16,948 nt of DNA from Acidobacteriaceae bacterium (GTDB lineage: Bacteria; Acidobacteriota; Terriglobia; Terriglobales; Acidobacteriaceae). The position numbers and the translations under genes are program-made. The DNA lies in the NCBI GenBank assembly GCA_027311125.1, contig DAICZO010000020.1:1-16948 (forward strand), read 5' to 3'. The notes beneath the pieces were generated by a model, which worked only from the letters and a program-made list of their open reading frames with translations, did not search any database and was not told where the DNA came from. This document shows positions 1-8,203 of the stretch, piece by piece. Position 1 is the stretch's first letter; the number at the start of each line of letters is the position of its first letter.

Positions 1-2435
1 CCGTCATCAGACCACATTGTCTCCACATCGTGTCCACCAATTGCACGCAGTTTTGCCGTGATCGCCATGGCCCAGGGCGCATGAATCCGGCTCCCAAACG
101 GCGTCAGGACACACACCCGCCAGTCCCCCAACTCGTCCCGAACCCGCTCTATCACTACGTTTTGATCATCTGGCACCGCAGTAGTTACAATCTCCTGATC
201 CGCCAGGTACCGCAGCGCATTCTCCGCCGCCCCCATCTCCAGATCATGCTCACCGACCAACCGCGCCAGTCCCACGCTACGCGGCACCTCGCGCAACTCC
301 CGCACCAGTGCACCAATCCTCCGTCCAAACTCCAGCGGCCGTCCCACCTGGTCTCCATGCCAGAACGGCATCTTCCCCGCCTCGCCTGGCGCCGGAGTCA
401 CCAACACCCGGTCATGCGTAATCTCATCGATCCGCCACGTCGAGGCCCCCAGAATAAATGTGTCTCCTGTCCGGCTCTCGAACACCATCTCCTCATCCAA
501 CTCCCCCACCCGCACCGGCTTCGTAGCCCCTGCCAAAAACACCCCGTACAAGCCTCGATCAGGAATCGTGCCACCATTCAGAATCGCAATCCGTTTTACC
601 CCCGCACGCGGAGTAATCCAGTTGCGCGTCCGGTCCCACGTAATACGAGGACGCAACTCCGCAAACTCATCCGATGGATAACGCCCCGCCAGCATATCCA
701 ACACGCCGTCGAACACACCCTGGCTCAACCCCGCAAATGGCGCGGCACTGCGCACCAGCGCAAATAACGCTGCGTAGCTTATCCCTGGACTTTGCTCTTC
801 ATCCGTCGCAGGCTTCCGCCGCGTCTCCGCATCCGCAGCGTTCAAAGGTGGGTGCGCAATCACAGCCACCATCTGTTGCGCCAGCACGTCCAGCGGATTC
901 CGCAGAAACCGCGTCGACTCCACATGCCCTTCATGCATCGCCTTAGTCACGGCCGCGCAGGCAATCAGGTCAGCCCTGTACTTCGGAAAAATAATCCCAC
1001 ACGATGGCGCGCCCACCTGGTGTCCGGCGCGGCCAATGCGCTGCATCCCACTTGCTACGCTGGGCGGTGCCTCAATCTGAATCACCAGATCAATCGCCCC
1101 CATATCAATCCCCAACTCCAGCGAACTTGTCGCAACCAGCGCCTTGATCTTGCCAGCCTTCAGCAACTCTTCAATCTCAGATCGTTGCGTCGCAGCCAAC
1201 GATCCATGATGTGCCCGCGCAATCGGCTCTCCCGCCAACTCATTCAACGCTCCAGCCAGACGCTCCGCTACCCGTCGCGCATTCACAAAGATCAGCGTCG
1301 ACGTCCGGCCACGAATAATCTCCAGCAGTCGCGGATGGATCGACTGCCATATCGACGTACGCTTCGGTCCCTGGCTGGCAGGCCCACTCGGTTGCTCCTG
1401 TATCTCCCCCAGTCGCGCCATGTCCTCCACCGGAACCTCCACCTTCAGCTCCAGCACCTTGCGCGCTCCCGCATTCACCACGGTGACCGGTCGATACCGG
1501 GGCAGACCCGCGCTGGCCTCCTGCCTGTCGCCATCGTCACGCGCCGCATCCATCAGCACCGAGTCGATCGCATCACTCGTCTGAGCCGACCGCAGCACTT
1601 GTGTCACCGGTTGCGTTACATTCTCTCCTGCCTCGACCTCCGCTCCACCCAGAAAGCGCGCCACTTCCTCCAATGGTCGCTGCGTTGCCGATAAGCCAAT
1701 CCGCTGCAGCCGCGGTCCTCCACTTGCTGAAGTCAGCGCCTCCAGTCGCTCCAGCGATAGCGCCAGATGCGCTCCGCGCTTGCTCGGCACCAGCGCATGA
1801 ATCTCATCCACAATCACCGTCTCAACCGTCCGTAGCGACTCACCCGCCTCGCTGGTCAGCAGCAAGTACAAACTCTCCGGAGTCGTAATCAGAATGTCGC
1901 CTGGATGTTTCCGAAACCGTGCCCGCTCCTTCGCAGAGGTATCCCCCGTTCGCACGCTGATCTCAGGCATCCGCACGGACACACCTTCGCGCTGCGCCAT
2001 CGCTGCAATCCCTGCCAGTGGCGATCGCAGATTCCGCTCCACATCCACGGCCAGCGCCTTCAGCGGCGAAAGATACACCACCCGGCACCCACGCTCAGCA
2101 GCCACATCCGTCCGCAACATCAGCTTGTCGAGACACCACAAAAACGCCGTCAGCGTCTTGCCCGTGCCCGTCGGTGCCAGAATCAGTGTCGACTCGCCCC
2201 GCGCAATCGCCGGCCACCCCTCCACCTGAGGAGGCGTAGGCCCATCGAACACTGCACGAAACCACTTCTCCGTAATCGGATGAAACGCACCCAGTGCCCG
2301 ATCAATGGATGCCACATCGAGCGGCGCTGCCACCGGCAGAGCATCTGTTCCTGCCTCCGGCGCAGGCATCTTCTTGCGCGCAGCTACAGGCTGCTTCGTC
2401 ACACGGGCCTTTGGCAGTTTCGGTGTCGTTGGCAT
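1..2435 (-). CDS. lhr: Lhr-type DEXH-box ATP-dependent helicase, N-terminal part (cut by window edge)
   Basis: This is a superfamily 2 helicase of the long bacterial Lhr type, a 3'-5' translocase linked to DNA repair. The reading frame is open from an ATG at 2435 to the window edge, giving 811 codons; the C-terminal part lies outside. Visible motifs are Walker A APTGTGKT (about residues 87-94), the DEXH box DEIH (about 210-213), motif III LSAT (about 248-251) and motif VI QRIGRAGH (about 465). Further on come WRIDEITHDRVLVTPAP, MPFWHGD and, near the edge, FGSRIHAPWA, all typical of the Lhr core. A basic, low-complexity stretch of about 40 residues precedes the core, so a later start is possible. 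It is co-directional with cheR, whose stop is 78 bases upstream, but no functional link to chemotaxis is implied. The shorter ligase-associated Lhr2 helicases fit less well. Confidence 0.92.
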   Translation of the reverse strand, partial: MPTTPKLPKARVTKQPVAARKKMPAPEAGTDALPVAAPLDVASIDRALGAFHPITEKWFRAVFDGPTPPQVEGWPAIARGESTLILAPTGTGKTLTAFLWCLDKLMLRTDVAAERGCRVVYLSPLKALAVDVERNLRSPLAGIAAMAQREGVSVRMPEISVRTGDTSAKERARFRKHPGDILITTPESLYLLLTSEAGESLRTVETVIVDEIHALVPSKRGAHLALSLERLEALTSASGGPRLQRIGLSATQRPLEEVARFLGGAEVEAGENVTQPVTQVLRSAQTSDAIDSVLMDAARDDGDRQEASAGLPRYRPVTVVNAGARKVLELKVEVPVEDMARLGEIQEQPSGPASQGPKRTSIWQSIHPRLLEIIRGRTSTLIFVNARRVAERLAGALNELAGEPIARAHHGSLAATQRSEIEELLKAGKIKALVATSSLELGIDMGAIDLVIQIEAPPSVASGMQRIGRAGHQVGAPSCGIIFPKYRADLIACAAVTKAMHEGHVESTRFLRNPLDVLAQQMVAVIAHPPLNAADAETRRKPATDEEQSPGISYAALFALVRSAAPFAGLSQGVFDGVLDMLAGRYPSDEFAELRPRITWDRTRNWITPRAGVKRIAILNGGTIPDRGLYGVFLAGATKPVRVGELDEEMVFESRTGDTFILGASTWRIDEITHDRVLVTPAPGEAGKMPFWHGDQVGRPLEFGRRIGALVRELREVPRSVGLARLVGEHDLEMGAAENALRYLADQEIVTTAVPDDQNVVIERVRDELGDWRVCVLTPFGSRIHAPWAMAITAKLRAIGGHDVETMWSDD

Positions 2436-2513
2436 CGCTACTCTCGTCTATCAGCAGCATACCTGCCCAACACTCCCCAACACACCTTCTGCACCCTGTA
2501 CCCGACCAGGAAA

Positions 2514-3341
2514 CTACGCCGTGTTCACAGGCCGATAAAAATAGCAGCCCGATGAAAACTCAACGTGAAACAACTTCGTCGAGTCCTCCGCCTGCTCCGC
2601 ATTCCCCAACATCAGATAGCCCTCCGGAGCCATCCGCCGCCTCACCTCTCGAAACACATGGGTACGGTCCTGGCGCGGAAAATACAGCAGCACATTGCGC
2701 AGCAGAACCAGGTCAAACACCGGCATCTCTGGCAACACCCCACACAGGTTCGCCTGCATAAACTCACACATCCCACGCACCCGCGCATCCATCTCCCACT
2801 CCTCCCCATGCCGTGTCAGATACTTCACCAGCATCTGCGCCGGCAGCCCACGATTTACCTCCAACCGCCGATACCGTCCGCTGCGCGCACTCTCTACCAC
2901 CTGCCGCGACAAGTCTGTTCCAACGATCTTCACGTCCCAATCCGACAGCAGCGGAAAGTGCTCGCACAGCATCATCGCCAGGCTGTACGCCTCCTGTCCG
3001 GTTGAGCTTGCCGCACTCCATATCCGCAGTCGTCGCTCTTTCTCTCGCAGCCGAATCAACGCCGGAAAGATCGTCTCCCGCAGCATCTCAAACGACATTC
3101 GATCACGGAAGAAGCTCGTCTCGTTGATCGTCATGGCCTCCGCCACAGCCCGCTGCAACTGCGGCCTGCGCTCCACCCGCAAGATCTTCACAAACTGCTC
3201 CAGATTGGATGCTCCAGCCAGGCGGACCACCGGGGTCAGCTTCGACTCAAACAACCCGTTACGCGATGGATCGATCACATTGGCCGACTGCGCCAACACC
3301 AACTCCCGCAGATACTCGTAGTCTGAGTCAGAGCACGCCAT
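2514..3341 (-). CDS. cheR: CheR, chemotaxis protein glutamate methyltransferase
   Basis: CheR is a cytosolic S-adenosylmethionine-dependent methyltransferase that methylates glutamates on chemoreceptors during adaptation. The 275-residue product has the usual length: a helical N-terminal domain (about 1-75), the CheR motif NETSFFRD (73-80), a SAM-binding loop SAASSTGQEAYSLAM (109-123), an acidic GTDLS strand (141-145) and FDLVLLRNVLLYF (209-221). The SAM loop is slightly degenerate compared with the common SAGCSTGEE form. I chose the ATG at 3341 because GGGAGGTG lies just upstream. A start at 3431 is in frame but would extend 90 bases into cheB with no family homology. From 3341 the gene overlaps the 3' end of cheB by 14 bases, indicating translational coupling. 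It is the last gene of the che operon. Confidence 0.95.
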   Translation of the reverse strand: MACSDSDYEYLRELVLAQSANVIDPSRNGLFESKLTPVVRLAGASNLEQFVKILRVERRPQLQRAVAEAMTINETSFFRDRMSFEMLRETIFPALIRLREKERRLRIWSAASSTGQEAYSLAMMLCEHFPLLSDWDVKIVGTDLSRQVVESARSGRYRRLEVNRGLPAQMLVKYLTRHGEEWEMDARVRGMCEFMQANLCGVLPEMPVFDLVLLRNVLLYFPRQDRTHVFREVRRRMAPEGYLMLGNAEQAEDSTKLFHVEFSSGCYFYRPVNTA

Positions 3342-4569
3342 GTGACACCTCCCGCCAATCCTTTGTAGTCCCGCGCTCTCTGCTGCCACTGGAAACCTCA
3401 CGCTCACGCGCTCCAGCGGAAGTCCCCCCACGTGACGCCATCACTCGATGGTTCAACTCCTCCGCCAACTCAATCAACGGCAGCGTCGCACTCGCAATTC
3501 CCGCAGCACTCACTCGCCCCGGCATTCCCCACACCACCGAACTGGCCTCGTCCTGGGTCAGCACCTCACCACCGGCAGCATGCACGGCACGTGCTCCCGC
3601 CAGCCCATCCGCACCCATACCCGTCATCACCACCGCCAGAGTCCGCGAGCCATACACGCGTGCCGCCGAGAAAAACAAATGATCCACCGAAGGCCGGCAG
3701 AAGTTCAGCGGTTGCTCCTGATGCAGACGAATCTGTGTCACCGGCTCGCCAGCCATCCTTTTGGCACTCACCTCCATGTGCATGTCCCCTGGCGCAATCC
3801 AAACCGTTCCCGCCACTATCGCGGCACCTTCATAGGCCTCGCGGACACGCAACCCGCAGCACTGATCCAGCCGCTCTGCCAGTGCGCCAGTAAACACCTT
3901 CGGCATGTGCTGCACAATCAGCACTGGAACCGGCAGGTTCGCAGGCAGTCTTGGCAACATCAACTCCAGCGCGGAAGGACCACCAGTCGATACTCCAATC
4001 ACAACGACAGAGATTTGCCCTGTACTTGCCTCGCGTACTACACCTCCCTGTCCAGCCACGTTCTCTCCCTCCATGCCATGCTTTCGCGCACCAAGCTCCG
4101 CTGTTCCGTTCTTACGTCGACCACACGATGCCAGTGCCGCAATCTTGGGAAAGAGTTGTTCCGTCAGCACCTGTGTTGCTACGCAAAAATCACTCTGCTC
4201 GCTCGGCTTCATCACATAGTCCGAGGCGCCCCGCGCCAGTGCATCCAGCGTCGATCGTGCGCCCCGCTCGGTATACGCACTGCACATAATCACTGGCACC
4301 TCCGAGCCTTTGGCCTGCAGCCGATCCAGCACATCCAGCCCATGCATTCGCGGCATCTCCAGGTCCAGCAGCAGTACATCCGGCTGCAACCGTTGCATCG
4401 CCTCCAGGCACTCCACCCCATCTCTTGCCTCGCCGCACAACTCCATCGGCAACAGTCCGCCTCCGCCTTTCTCCGCCTGCTGTAGAAATAGTGTTCGCAT
4501 CACTCCACGCATCACAGCGGAGTCATCCGCTACCAGCACACGCACCGGACGTTGGATACCTGCCTGCAT
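3328..4569 (-). CDS. cheB: CheB, receptor methylesterase/deamidase response regulator
   Basis: CheB removes methyl groups from chemoreceptor glutamates when phosphorylated by CheA. Counted from the ATG at 4569 (413 residues), the receiver domain occupies about 1-130, with an acidic VADDS pocket, phospho-acceptor Asp69 in LLLDLEMP and Lys121 in VMKP. A charged linker (about 145-185) leads to the methylesterase domain (about 187-380). The catalytic triad is visible: Ser194 in GVSTGGPS, His221 in VQHMP and Asp321 in GMGADG. A 33-residue polar tail follows, part of which arises from the overlap with cheR. The receiver carries a small Gly-rich insertion (KGGGG) near its start. Two starts compete. 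An ATG at 4599 overlaps the cheY stop as ATGA but has no clear Shine-Dalgarno site. The ATG at 4569 is preceded by GAGAGG six bases upstream and starts right at the domain, so I prefer it. Confidence 0.94.
   Translation of the reverse strand: MQAGIQRPVRVLVADDSAVMRGVMRTLFLQQAEKGGGGLLPMELCGEARDGVECLEAMQRLQPDVLLLDLEMPRMHGLDVLDRLQAKGSEVPVIMCSAYTERGARSTLDALARGASDYVMKPSEQSDFCVATQVLTEQLFPKIAALASCGRRKNGTAELGARKHGMEGENVAGQGGVVREASTGQISVVVIGVSTGGPSALELMLPRLPANLPVPVLIVQHMPKVFTGALAERLDQCCGLRVREAYEGAAIVAGTVWIAPGDMHMEVSAKRMAGEPVTQIRLHQEQPLNFCRPSVDHLFFSAARVYGSRTLAVVMTGMGADGLAGARAVHAAGGEVLTQDEASSVVWGMPGRVSAAGIASATLPLIELAEELNHRVMASRGGTSAGAREREVSSGSRERGTTKDWREVSHGVL
3346..3353 (-). promoter_or_regulatory. Shine-Dalgarno site of cheR
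   Basis: GGGAGGTG is followed by TCAC and then the ATG at 3341. It lies inside the 3' end of cheB and decides the cheR start over the upstream in-frame start at 3431. Confidence 0.7.
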
Positions 4570-4575
4570 CTCGTT

Positions 4576-4581
4576 CCTCTC
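4576..4581 (-). promoter_or_regulatory. Shine-Dalgarno site favouring the internal cheB start
   Basis: GAGAGG followed by AACGAG and ATG (4569). This supports the shorter CheB over the start at 4599, which overlaps the cheY stop codon. Confidence 0.5.
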
Positions 4582-4595
4582 TCGTTTCATTCCCA

Positions 4596-4970
4596 TCATG
4601 CAGCAGCCATAAAGCCCAGCAATGACATCTTTTCGCGCAAGCTCTCCGGCGTAAACGGCTTCATCAAAAACTCATCGGCTCCGTACTCCAACGCCCGACA
4701 GATAAACGTGTTGTCCGCCTCCGTCGTCACCATCATCACCTTGGTCTCCGGACACAGTCGTGCAGCGCGCAGCTCCTTCACGCACTCCAGCCCATTCATC
4801 ACAGGCATGTTCAGATCCACCAGCATCAGGTCGAAGGTCTCACTCTCCACCAGCAGATGCAGTGCTTCCTGCCCATTCACTGCCTCAACACACACAATCC
4901 CCATACGCTGCAGCAACTCCCGCAGATACTCGCGAATAAAACTGGAGTCATCGACAATCAGAGCTCTCAT
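4596..4970 (-). CDS. cheY: CheY-like single-domain response regulator
   Basis: This is a free-standing receiver domain of 124 residues, the normal size for CheY, expected to take phosphate from CheA and carry the output signal. Asp7 and Asp8 form the acidic pocket, Asp52 in LVDLNMP is the phospho-acceptor, Thr82 or Thr83 is the switch residue, and Lys104 sits in FLMKPF. There is no output domain. The ATG overlaps the cheW stop as ATGA (4967-4970), and a GAGGAG-type ribosome site lies upstream inside cheW. The sequence does not show what CheY binds: no flagellar switch, pilus or other target gene is in the window. It could equally act as a phosphate sink. Confidence 0.95.
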   Translation of the reverse strand: MRALIVDDSSFIREYLRELLQRMGIVCVEAVNGQEALHLLVESETFDLMLVDLNMPVMNGLECVKELRAARLCPETKVMMVTTEADNTFICRALEYGADEFLMKPFTPESLREKMSLLGFMAAA

Positions 4971-5476
4971 ACAGACTCTCCTCTTCCCTTCCTGCTGAAC
5001 AATCCCATCTCCGCCAGCCGCACGGGTCGCAGCTTCTGCGGATCAAGCGATACAATCAGCCCGGTCGCCATCTTGTACGCGCCATCAAACAGTGCCTTGC
5101 AGCGCGGCTCCAGCGTGCTCGGATTCGGCTCCAACATACCCGCACTCACAATCACCACACTCGACACCGCATCGACCATCAGTCCAAACCGTTCCCTACT
5201 CTCTTCGTCCTCCAGTACCAGCACCGAACTCGTGCCGCTCTGATCGTCCATGCCCAGCACCGCACGAAAGTTCACCGTCGTCAGCACTTCACCTCGATTT
5301 GGAATCACGCCCGCAATAAACGGTGGCGCCTGGGGCACTCGCTGTACCTCATGCTCTCCCAGCACTTCGCAGATCAGACGCGTATCGATACCGAACACTC
5401 GTCCACCAGTCAGCAGCGAGCACAGCGAAACCATCTCACCCAAATTTTCCTGCTTGTCCGTCGCAAGTCCAGCCAT
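4967..5476 (-). CDS. cheW: CheW-like coupling protein
   Basis: This is a scaffold protein of 169 residues that would link CheA to chemoreceptors in a membrane-associated array. It is essentially one CheW domain: the LTGGRVFGIDTRLICEVLG strand (about 22-40), the conserved PQAPPFIAGVIPNRGEVLTTV region (about 48-68) with the family's IPNRGEVL core, then LEDEESRERFGLMVDAV. Its ATG forms a TAATG junction with the cheA stop, so the two genes overlap by one base. A strong AGGAGGTG Shine-Dalgarno site lies in the last codons of cheA. It overlaps cheY by four bases at its own end. The weak match at the extreme N-terminus is normal for CheW. Confidence 0.93.
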   Translation of the reverse strand: MAGLATDKQENLGEMVSLCSLLTGGRVFGIDTRLICEVLGEHEVQRVPQAPPFIAGVIPNRGEVLTTVNFRAVLGMDDQSGTSSVLVLEDEESRERFGLMVDAVSSVVIVSAGMLEPNPSTLEPRCKALFDGAYKMATGLIVSLDPQKLRPVRLAEMGLFSRKGRGESV

Positions 5477-7653
5477 TACGCCACCTCCTGCAGGGGCTGC
5501 TCCACTGCTTCACTCATCTCGCCACACACAGTCGTCAAACGCTCTTTTACCAGCGCCAACGTAGTCCCCTCCCACGCTGAAACCTCATCCAGCACCACCC
5601 CCGCCGACACATCCAGCACCTGCCGAACCACAACACCCACGCGCCCCGCAGCATTTTCCTGCACTCCGTTCCCACAGATCAGGACAGTCACCAACGCTGC
5701 ATCGCCCGCAGCCGGTGAACCACCAGCTTCCATCTCACGCAGCACGCCGCCAGCGTCCCGCAACACCAGCGTCTCTCCGCGATACTGCAACATGGCTCGA
5801 CCAGCGGCATATTCCACGTCATCCAGCGGCACGCTCTCAATTCGCTCCACCTGTTCCAGCGGCATCGCCTTCCGCTCACGGCCACAGTCTTCGTACACCA
5901 GGAACGACCGCATCGCCTCTACCTCATCCGCACTACTCTCAATCGCACCATCGGAGATACCGGGCTCTGCCGCTCGCACACCCGCGCGTTCCGCTACCGC
6001 AGCCACATCCAGAATTAACGCCAGTAGCCCATTGCCCAGGACCGTCGCACCAGAGAACAATCCAATCTCCCGTAGCACGCCAGAGAGCGGCTTCACCACG
6101 ATCTCTTCCGGTGCCAGCAAGTCATCCACCACCAGTCCATACCGGCGACCTTCGGCCTCCACCACCGCTACATATATCCCGTGCGATCCCGTCCGCTCAG
6201 CCGACGTTACCTCCAGCAGTTGATCCAGCCTCACAATCGGCAACAACCGCTCCCGCAGCCGATACACCTCGGCCTGTCCTACCTGCTCGATTGCCTCTGC
6301 AACCTCGCGCTCCGGAACATACACCAACTCCATCAGCGCACTCTGCGGCAACGCAAAGCTCTGCCCACCACTCCGCACCACCAGCGCTGGCACAATCGCC
6401 AAAGTCAGCGGAACCCGCAGCCGCAGCGTAGTTCCCGCTCCCACGCGCGACTCCATCTCGACGCTACCGCCGACCTTCTCCACGTTCGACCGCACCACAT
6501 CCATTCCAACGCCGCGGCCAGACACATGGGTCACCGCAGCCGCAGTGGAAAACCCCGGCAGAAAGATCAGTTGCAATGCCTCGCGTTCCGTCATCGCCGC
6601 AGCCTGCTCCGGCGTTACCAGCTCACGGTCCACCGCCTTCGCCAGTACCCGCTCTATGCTGATCCCAGCGCCATCATCCGAGACCTCAATCACCACCGAT
6701 CCGCTCTGGTGAAACGCCTTCAGCCGAACACAGCCTTCCGCCTGCTTGCTCGCCTTCAACCGTTCCGCCGGGGACTCAATCCCATGGTCCACGGAGTTCC
6801 GCACTGCATGGGTCAACGGATCTTTAATAGCTTCCAGCAGACTCTTATCCAGGCCCGTCTCCTGCCCGGAGAACTCCAGTCGCACCTGCTTCCCGCACGT
6901 CCGAGCCAGGTCGCGCACCATCCGTGGAAACTTGTTAAACAGATTGCCCACAGGCTGCATTCGCGCCTGCATCACAGTCTCTCGCAGGTCCGCCGTCACG
7001 CTGTCCAGTCGTCGTGCCAGCTCCGGAAAATTTGCCGCCGCCACCGTACTCTGCAACATCTGGTTGCGCGTTAGCACCAACTCGCCGACCAGGTTCATCA
7101 TCCGATTCAGCACCTCGACATCGATGCGAAGCGTCTTATCATTGGCTCCTTTTTCAGTTACATATCCTGAATCGACAGCCACAGATGGCACATCCGCTAC
7201 GACAGCCTCCACGGTCGCGAGCTCTCTTCGCGGTTCTCCGTCTACCTGGCGTTGTCCGTTCAGATCATCCAGCAGTGCAATCAAACTGCCGTCATCATCG
7301 CTCGCCCGAGTTCCCTCGCCCCCCGTGCTTTCGATCAACAGCAGAATCCTTCGCAGCCCATCCATCAGCAGCAGCAGGCCGCTGATCAACTCGCCCGTCA
7401 CCGCCAGCGTCCCATCCCGCAGCGCACCCAGCAGATTCTCACCCGCATGGGCCAGCTTCTCCAGCCGCCCAAAGCCCAAAAATCCCGTCGTCCCCTTGAT
7501 CGTGTGAACCGCTCGGAAGATCTCTCCCAACAGTTCGCCATCAGCAGGTCGCAACTCCAGCTCGGTCAGGCACCGCTCCATCCGGTCCAGCCCTTCCATG
7601 CTCTCCGCAAGAAACTCTTTAGTCAGGTCGTCCACACATGCCTTATCGGGCAT
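5476..7653 (-). CDS. cheA: CheA chemotaxis histidine kinase with tandem C-terminal CheW-like domains
   Basis: CheA is the kinase that autophosphorylates in response to receptors and passes phosphate to CheY and CheB. Counted from the ATG at 7653 (725 residues), the order is: HPt domain (about 5-105) with phospho-His50 in AVHTIKGTTGF; a short acidic linker; dimerisation helices (about 170-235, RIDVEVLNRMMNLVGELVL); and the HATPase with N box HAVRNSVDHGIE (about 282-293), G1 DDGAGI (about 326-331) and G2 GRGVGMD (about 379-385). A CheW-like regulatory domain follows (about 415-560), then a second CheW-like region (about 583-710). No CheY-binding P2 domain fits in the roughly 60 residues between HPt and dimerisation domain. 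A TTG at 7662 is also in frame, but ATG 7653 is the likelier start. First gene of the operon, divergent from cdd. Confidence 0.95.
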   Translation of the reverse strand: MPDKACVDDLTKEFLAESMEGLDRMERCLTELELRPADGELLGEIFRAVHTIKGTTGFLGFGRLEKLAHAGENLLGALRDGTLAVTGELISGLLLLMDGLRRILLLIESTGGEGTRASDDDGSLIALLDDLNGQRQVDGEPRRELATVEAVVADVPSVAVDSGYVTEKGANDKTLRIDVEVLNRMMNLVGELVLTRNQMLQSTVAAANFPELARRLDSVTADLRETVMQARMQPVGNLFNKFPRMVRDLARTCGKQVRLEFSGQETGLDKSLLEAIKDPLTHAVRNSVDHGIESPAERLKASKQAEGCVRLKAFHQSGSVVIEVSDDGAGISIERVLAKAVDRELVTPEQAAAMTEREALQLIFLPGFSTAAAVTHVSGRGVGMDVVRSNVEKVGGSVEMESRVGAGTTLRLRVPLTLAIVPALVVRSGGQSFALPQSALMELVYVPEREVAEAIEQVGQAEVYRLRERLLPIVRLDQLLEVTSAERTGSHGIYVAVVEAEGRRYGLVVDDLLAPEEIVVKPLSGVLREIGLFSGATVLGNGLLALILDVAAVAERAGVRAAEPGISDGAIESSADEVEAMRSFLVYEDCGRERKAMPLEQVERIESVPLDDVEYAAGRAMLQYRGETLVLRDAGGVLREMEAGGSPAAGDAALVTVLICGNGVQENAAGRVGVVVRQVLDVSAGVVLDEVSAWEGTTLALVKERLTTVCGEMSEAVEQPLQEVA

Positions 7654-7703
7654 ACCCGCCAAGCCTTTAGCGCCATCCTGCCGAAACCCTCATCGCACCC
7701 CCC

Positions 7704-7732
7704 TTGCCTTAGGCATCCACACCCGATAGCCT
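7704..7732 (+). promoter_or_regulatory. Possible cdd-deoA promoter
   Basis: TTGCCT (7704-7709) and TAGCCT (7727-7732) are separated by 17 bases and fit a weak sigma-70-type promoter. Transcription would start near 7739, only a few bases before the cdd ATG at 7743. A short palindrome, TGCCT-T-AGGCA (7705-7715), overlaps the -35 element. The call rests on spacing and partial consensus only. Confidence 0.3.
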
Positions 7733-7742
7733 CACTCTCATC

Positions 7743-8192
7743 ATGTCTCTTGTCCCACCATTCGCCCCACTCACCGCCGCCCAGGTCGATCTGCTGCAGC
7801 AACGCGCCAGCGCCGCTGCCCACAACGCCTACGCTCCCTACAGCAACTTCCGGGTCGGGGCCGCGCTTCTGCTCAGCGAAGTACCCACGGAGCCAGCAGC
7901 TATCATCTCCGGCTGCAACGTCGAGAACGCCTCCTACCGCCTCACCACCTGTGCCGAGCAGAACGCCATCGCGGCTGCCGTCGCCCTCCACGGCCCCGGC
8001 ATCCGTATCCGCGCCATCGCCACCGCCAACCTCAACGGCGCCGCCTGTCAGCCCTGCGGAGCCTGTCGCCAGACCATCCTCGAGTTCAGTAGCCCCGAAA
8101 CCGTCGTCCTCTTCCCCACCACCAACGGTTCCTCCACTCAGGCCACCATCGCCGAACTTCTACCAGCAGGCTTCATCCTGCAGCACGACTAG
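7743..8192 (+). CDS. cdd: Cytidine deaminase
   Basis: This zinc enzyme deaminates cytidine and deoxycytidine to uridine and deoxyuridine in pyrimidine salvage. At 149 residues it is slightly longer than homotetrameric Cdd proteins (about 130) because of a short N-terminal extension. The active-site signature is complete: Cys70 and catalytic Glu72 in TTCAEQNAI, and zinc ligands Cys105 and Cys108 in PCGACRQ. NFRVGAALL (35-43) and GCNVENASY (57-65) form the nucleoside pocket. No Shine-Dalgarno sequence precedes the ATG; the upstream bases are C- and T-rich, so translation may be nearly leaderless. deoA follows after 11 bases, and the two products act on consecutive pyrimidine nucleoside steps. 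Confidence 0.96.
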   Translation: MSLVPPFAPLTAAQVDLLQQRASAAAHNAYAPYSNFRVGAALLLSEVPTEPAAIISGCNVENASYRLTTCAEQNAIAAAVALHGPGIRIRAIATANLNGAACQPCGACRQTILEFSSPETVVLFPTTNGSSTQATIAELLPAGFILQHD

Positions 8193-8203
8193 TCATCGAC
8201 CCC

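Noticed and set aside
30..1694. Long plus-strand open frames over the helicase, rich in Arg, His, Pro and Gln
   Set aside because: They are antisense to a helicase with clear motifs; their composition is that of shadow frames in GC-rich DNA and no family is recognisable.
1..2435. Ligase-associated Lhr2-type helicase
   Set aside because: The PSKRGAHLALSLERLEAL, WRIDEITHDRVLVTPAP and FGSRIHAPWA blocks match the long Lhr core; no ligase or metallo-hydrolase gene is adjacent.
2436..2513. Terminator between cheR and the helicase
   Set aside because: Only a weak four-base stem (CCTG/CAGG) and no T-run; nothing convincing.
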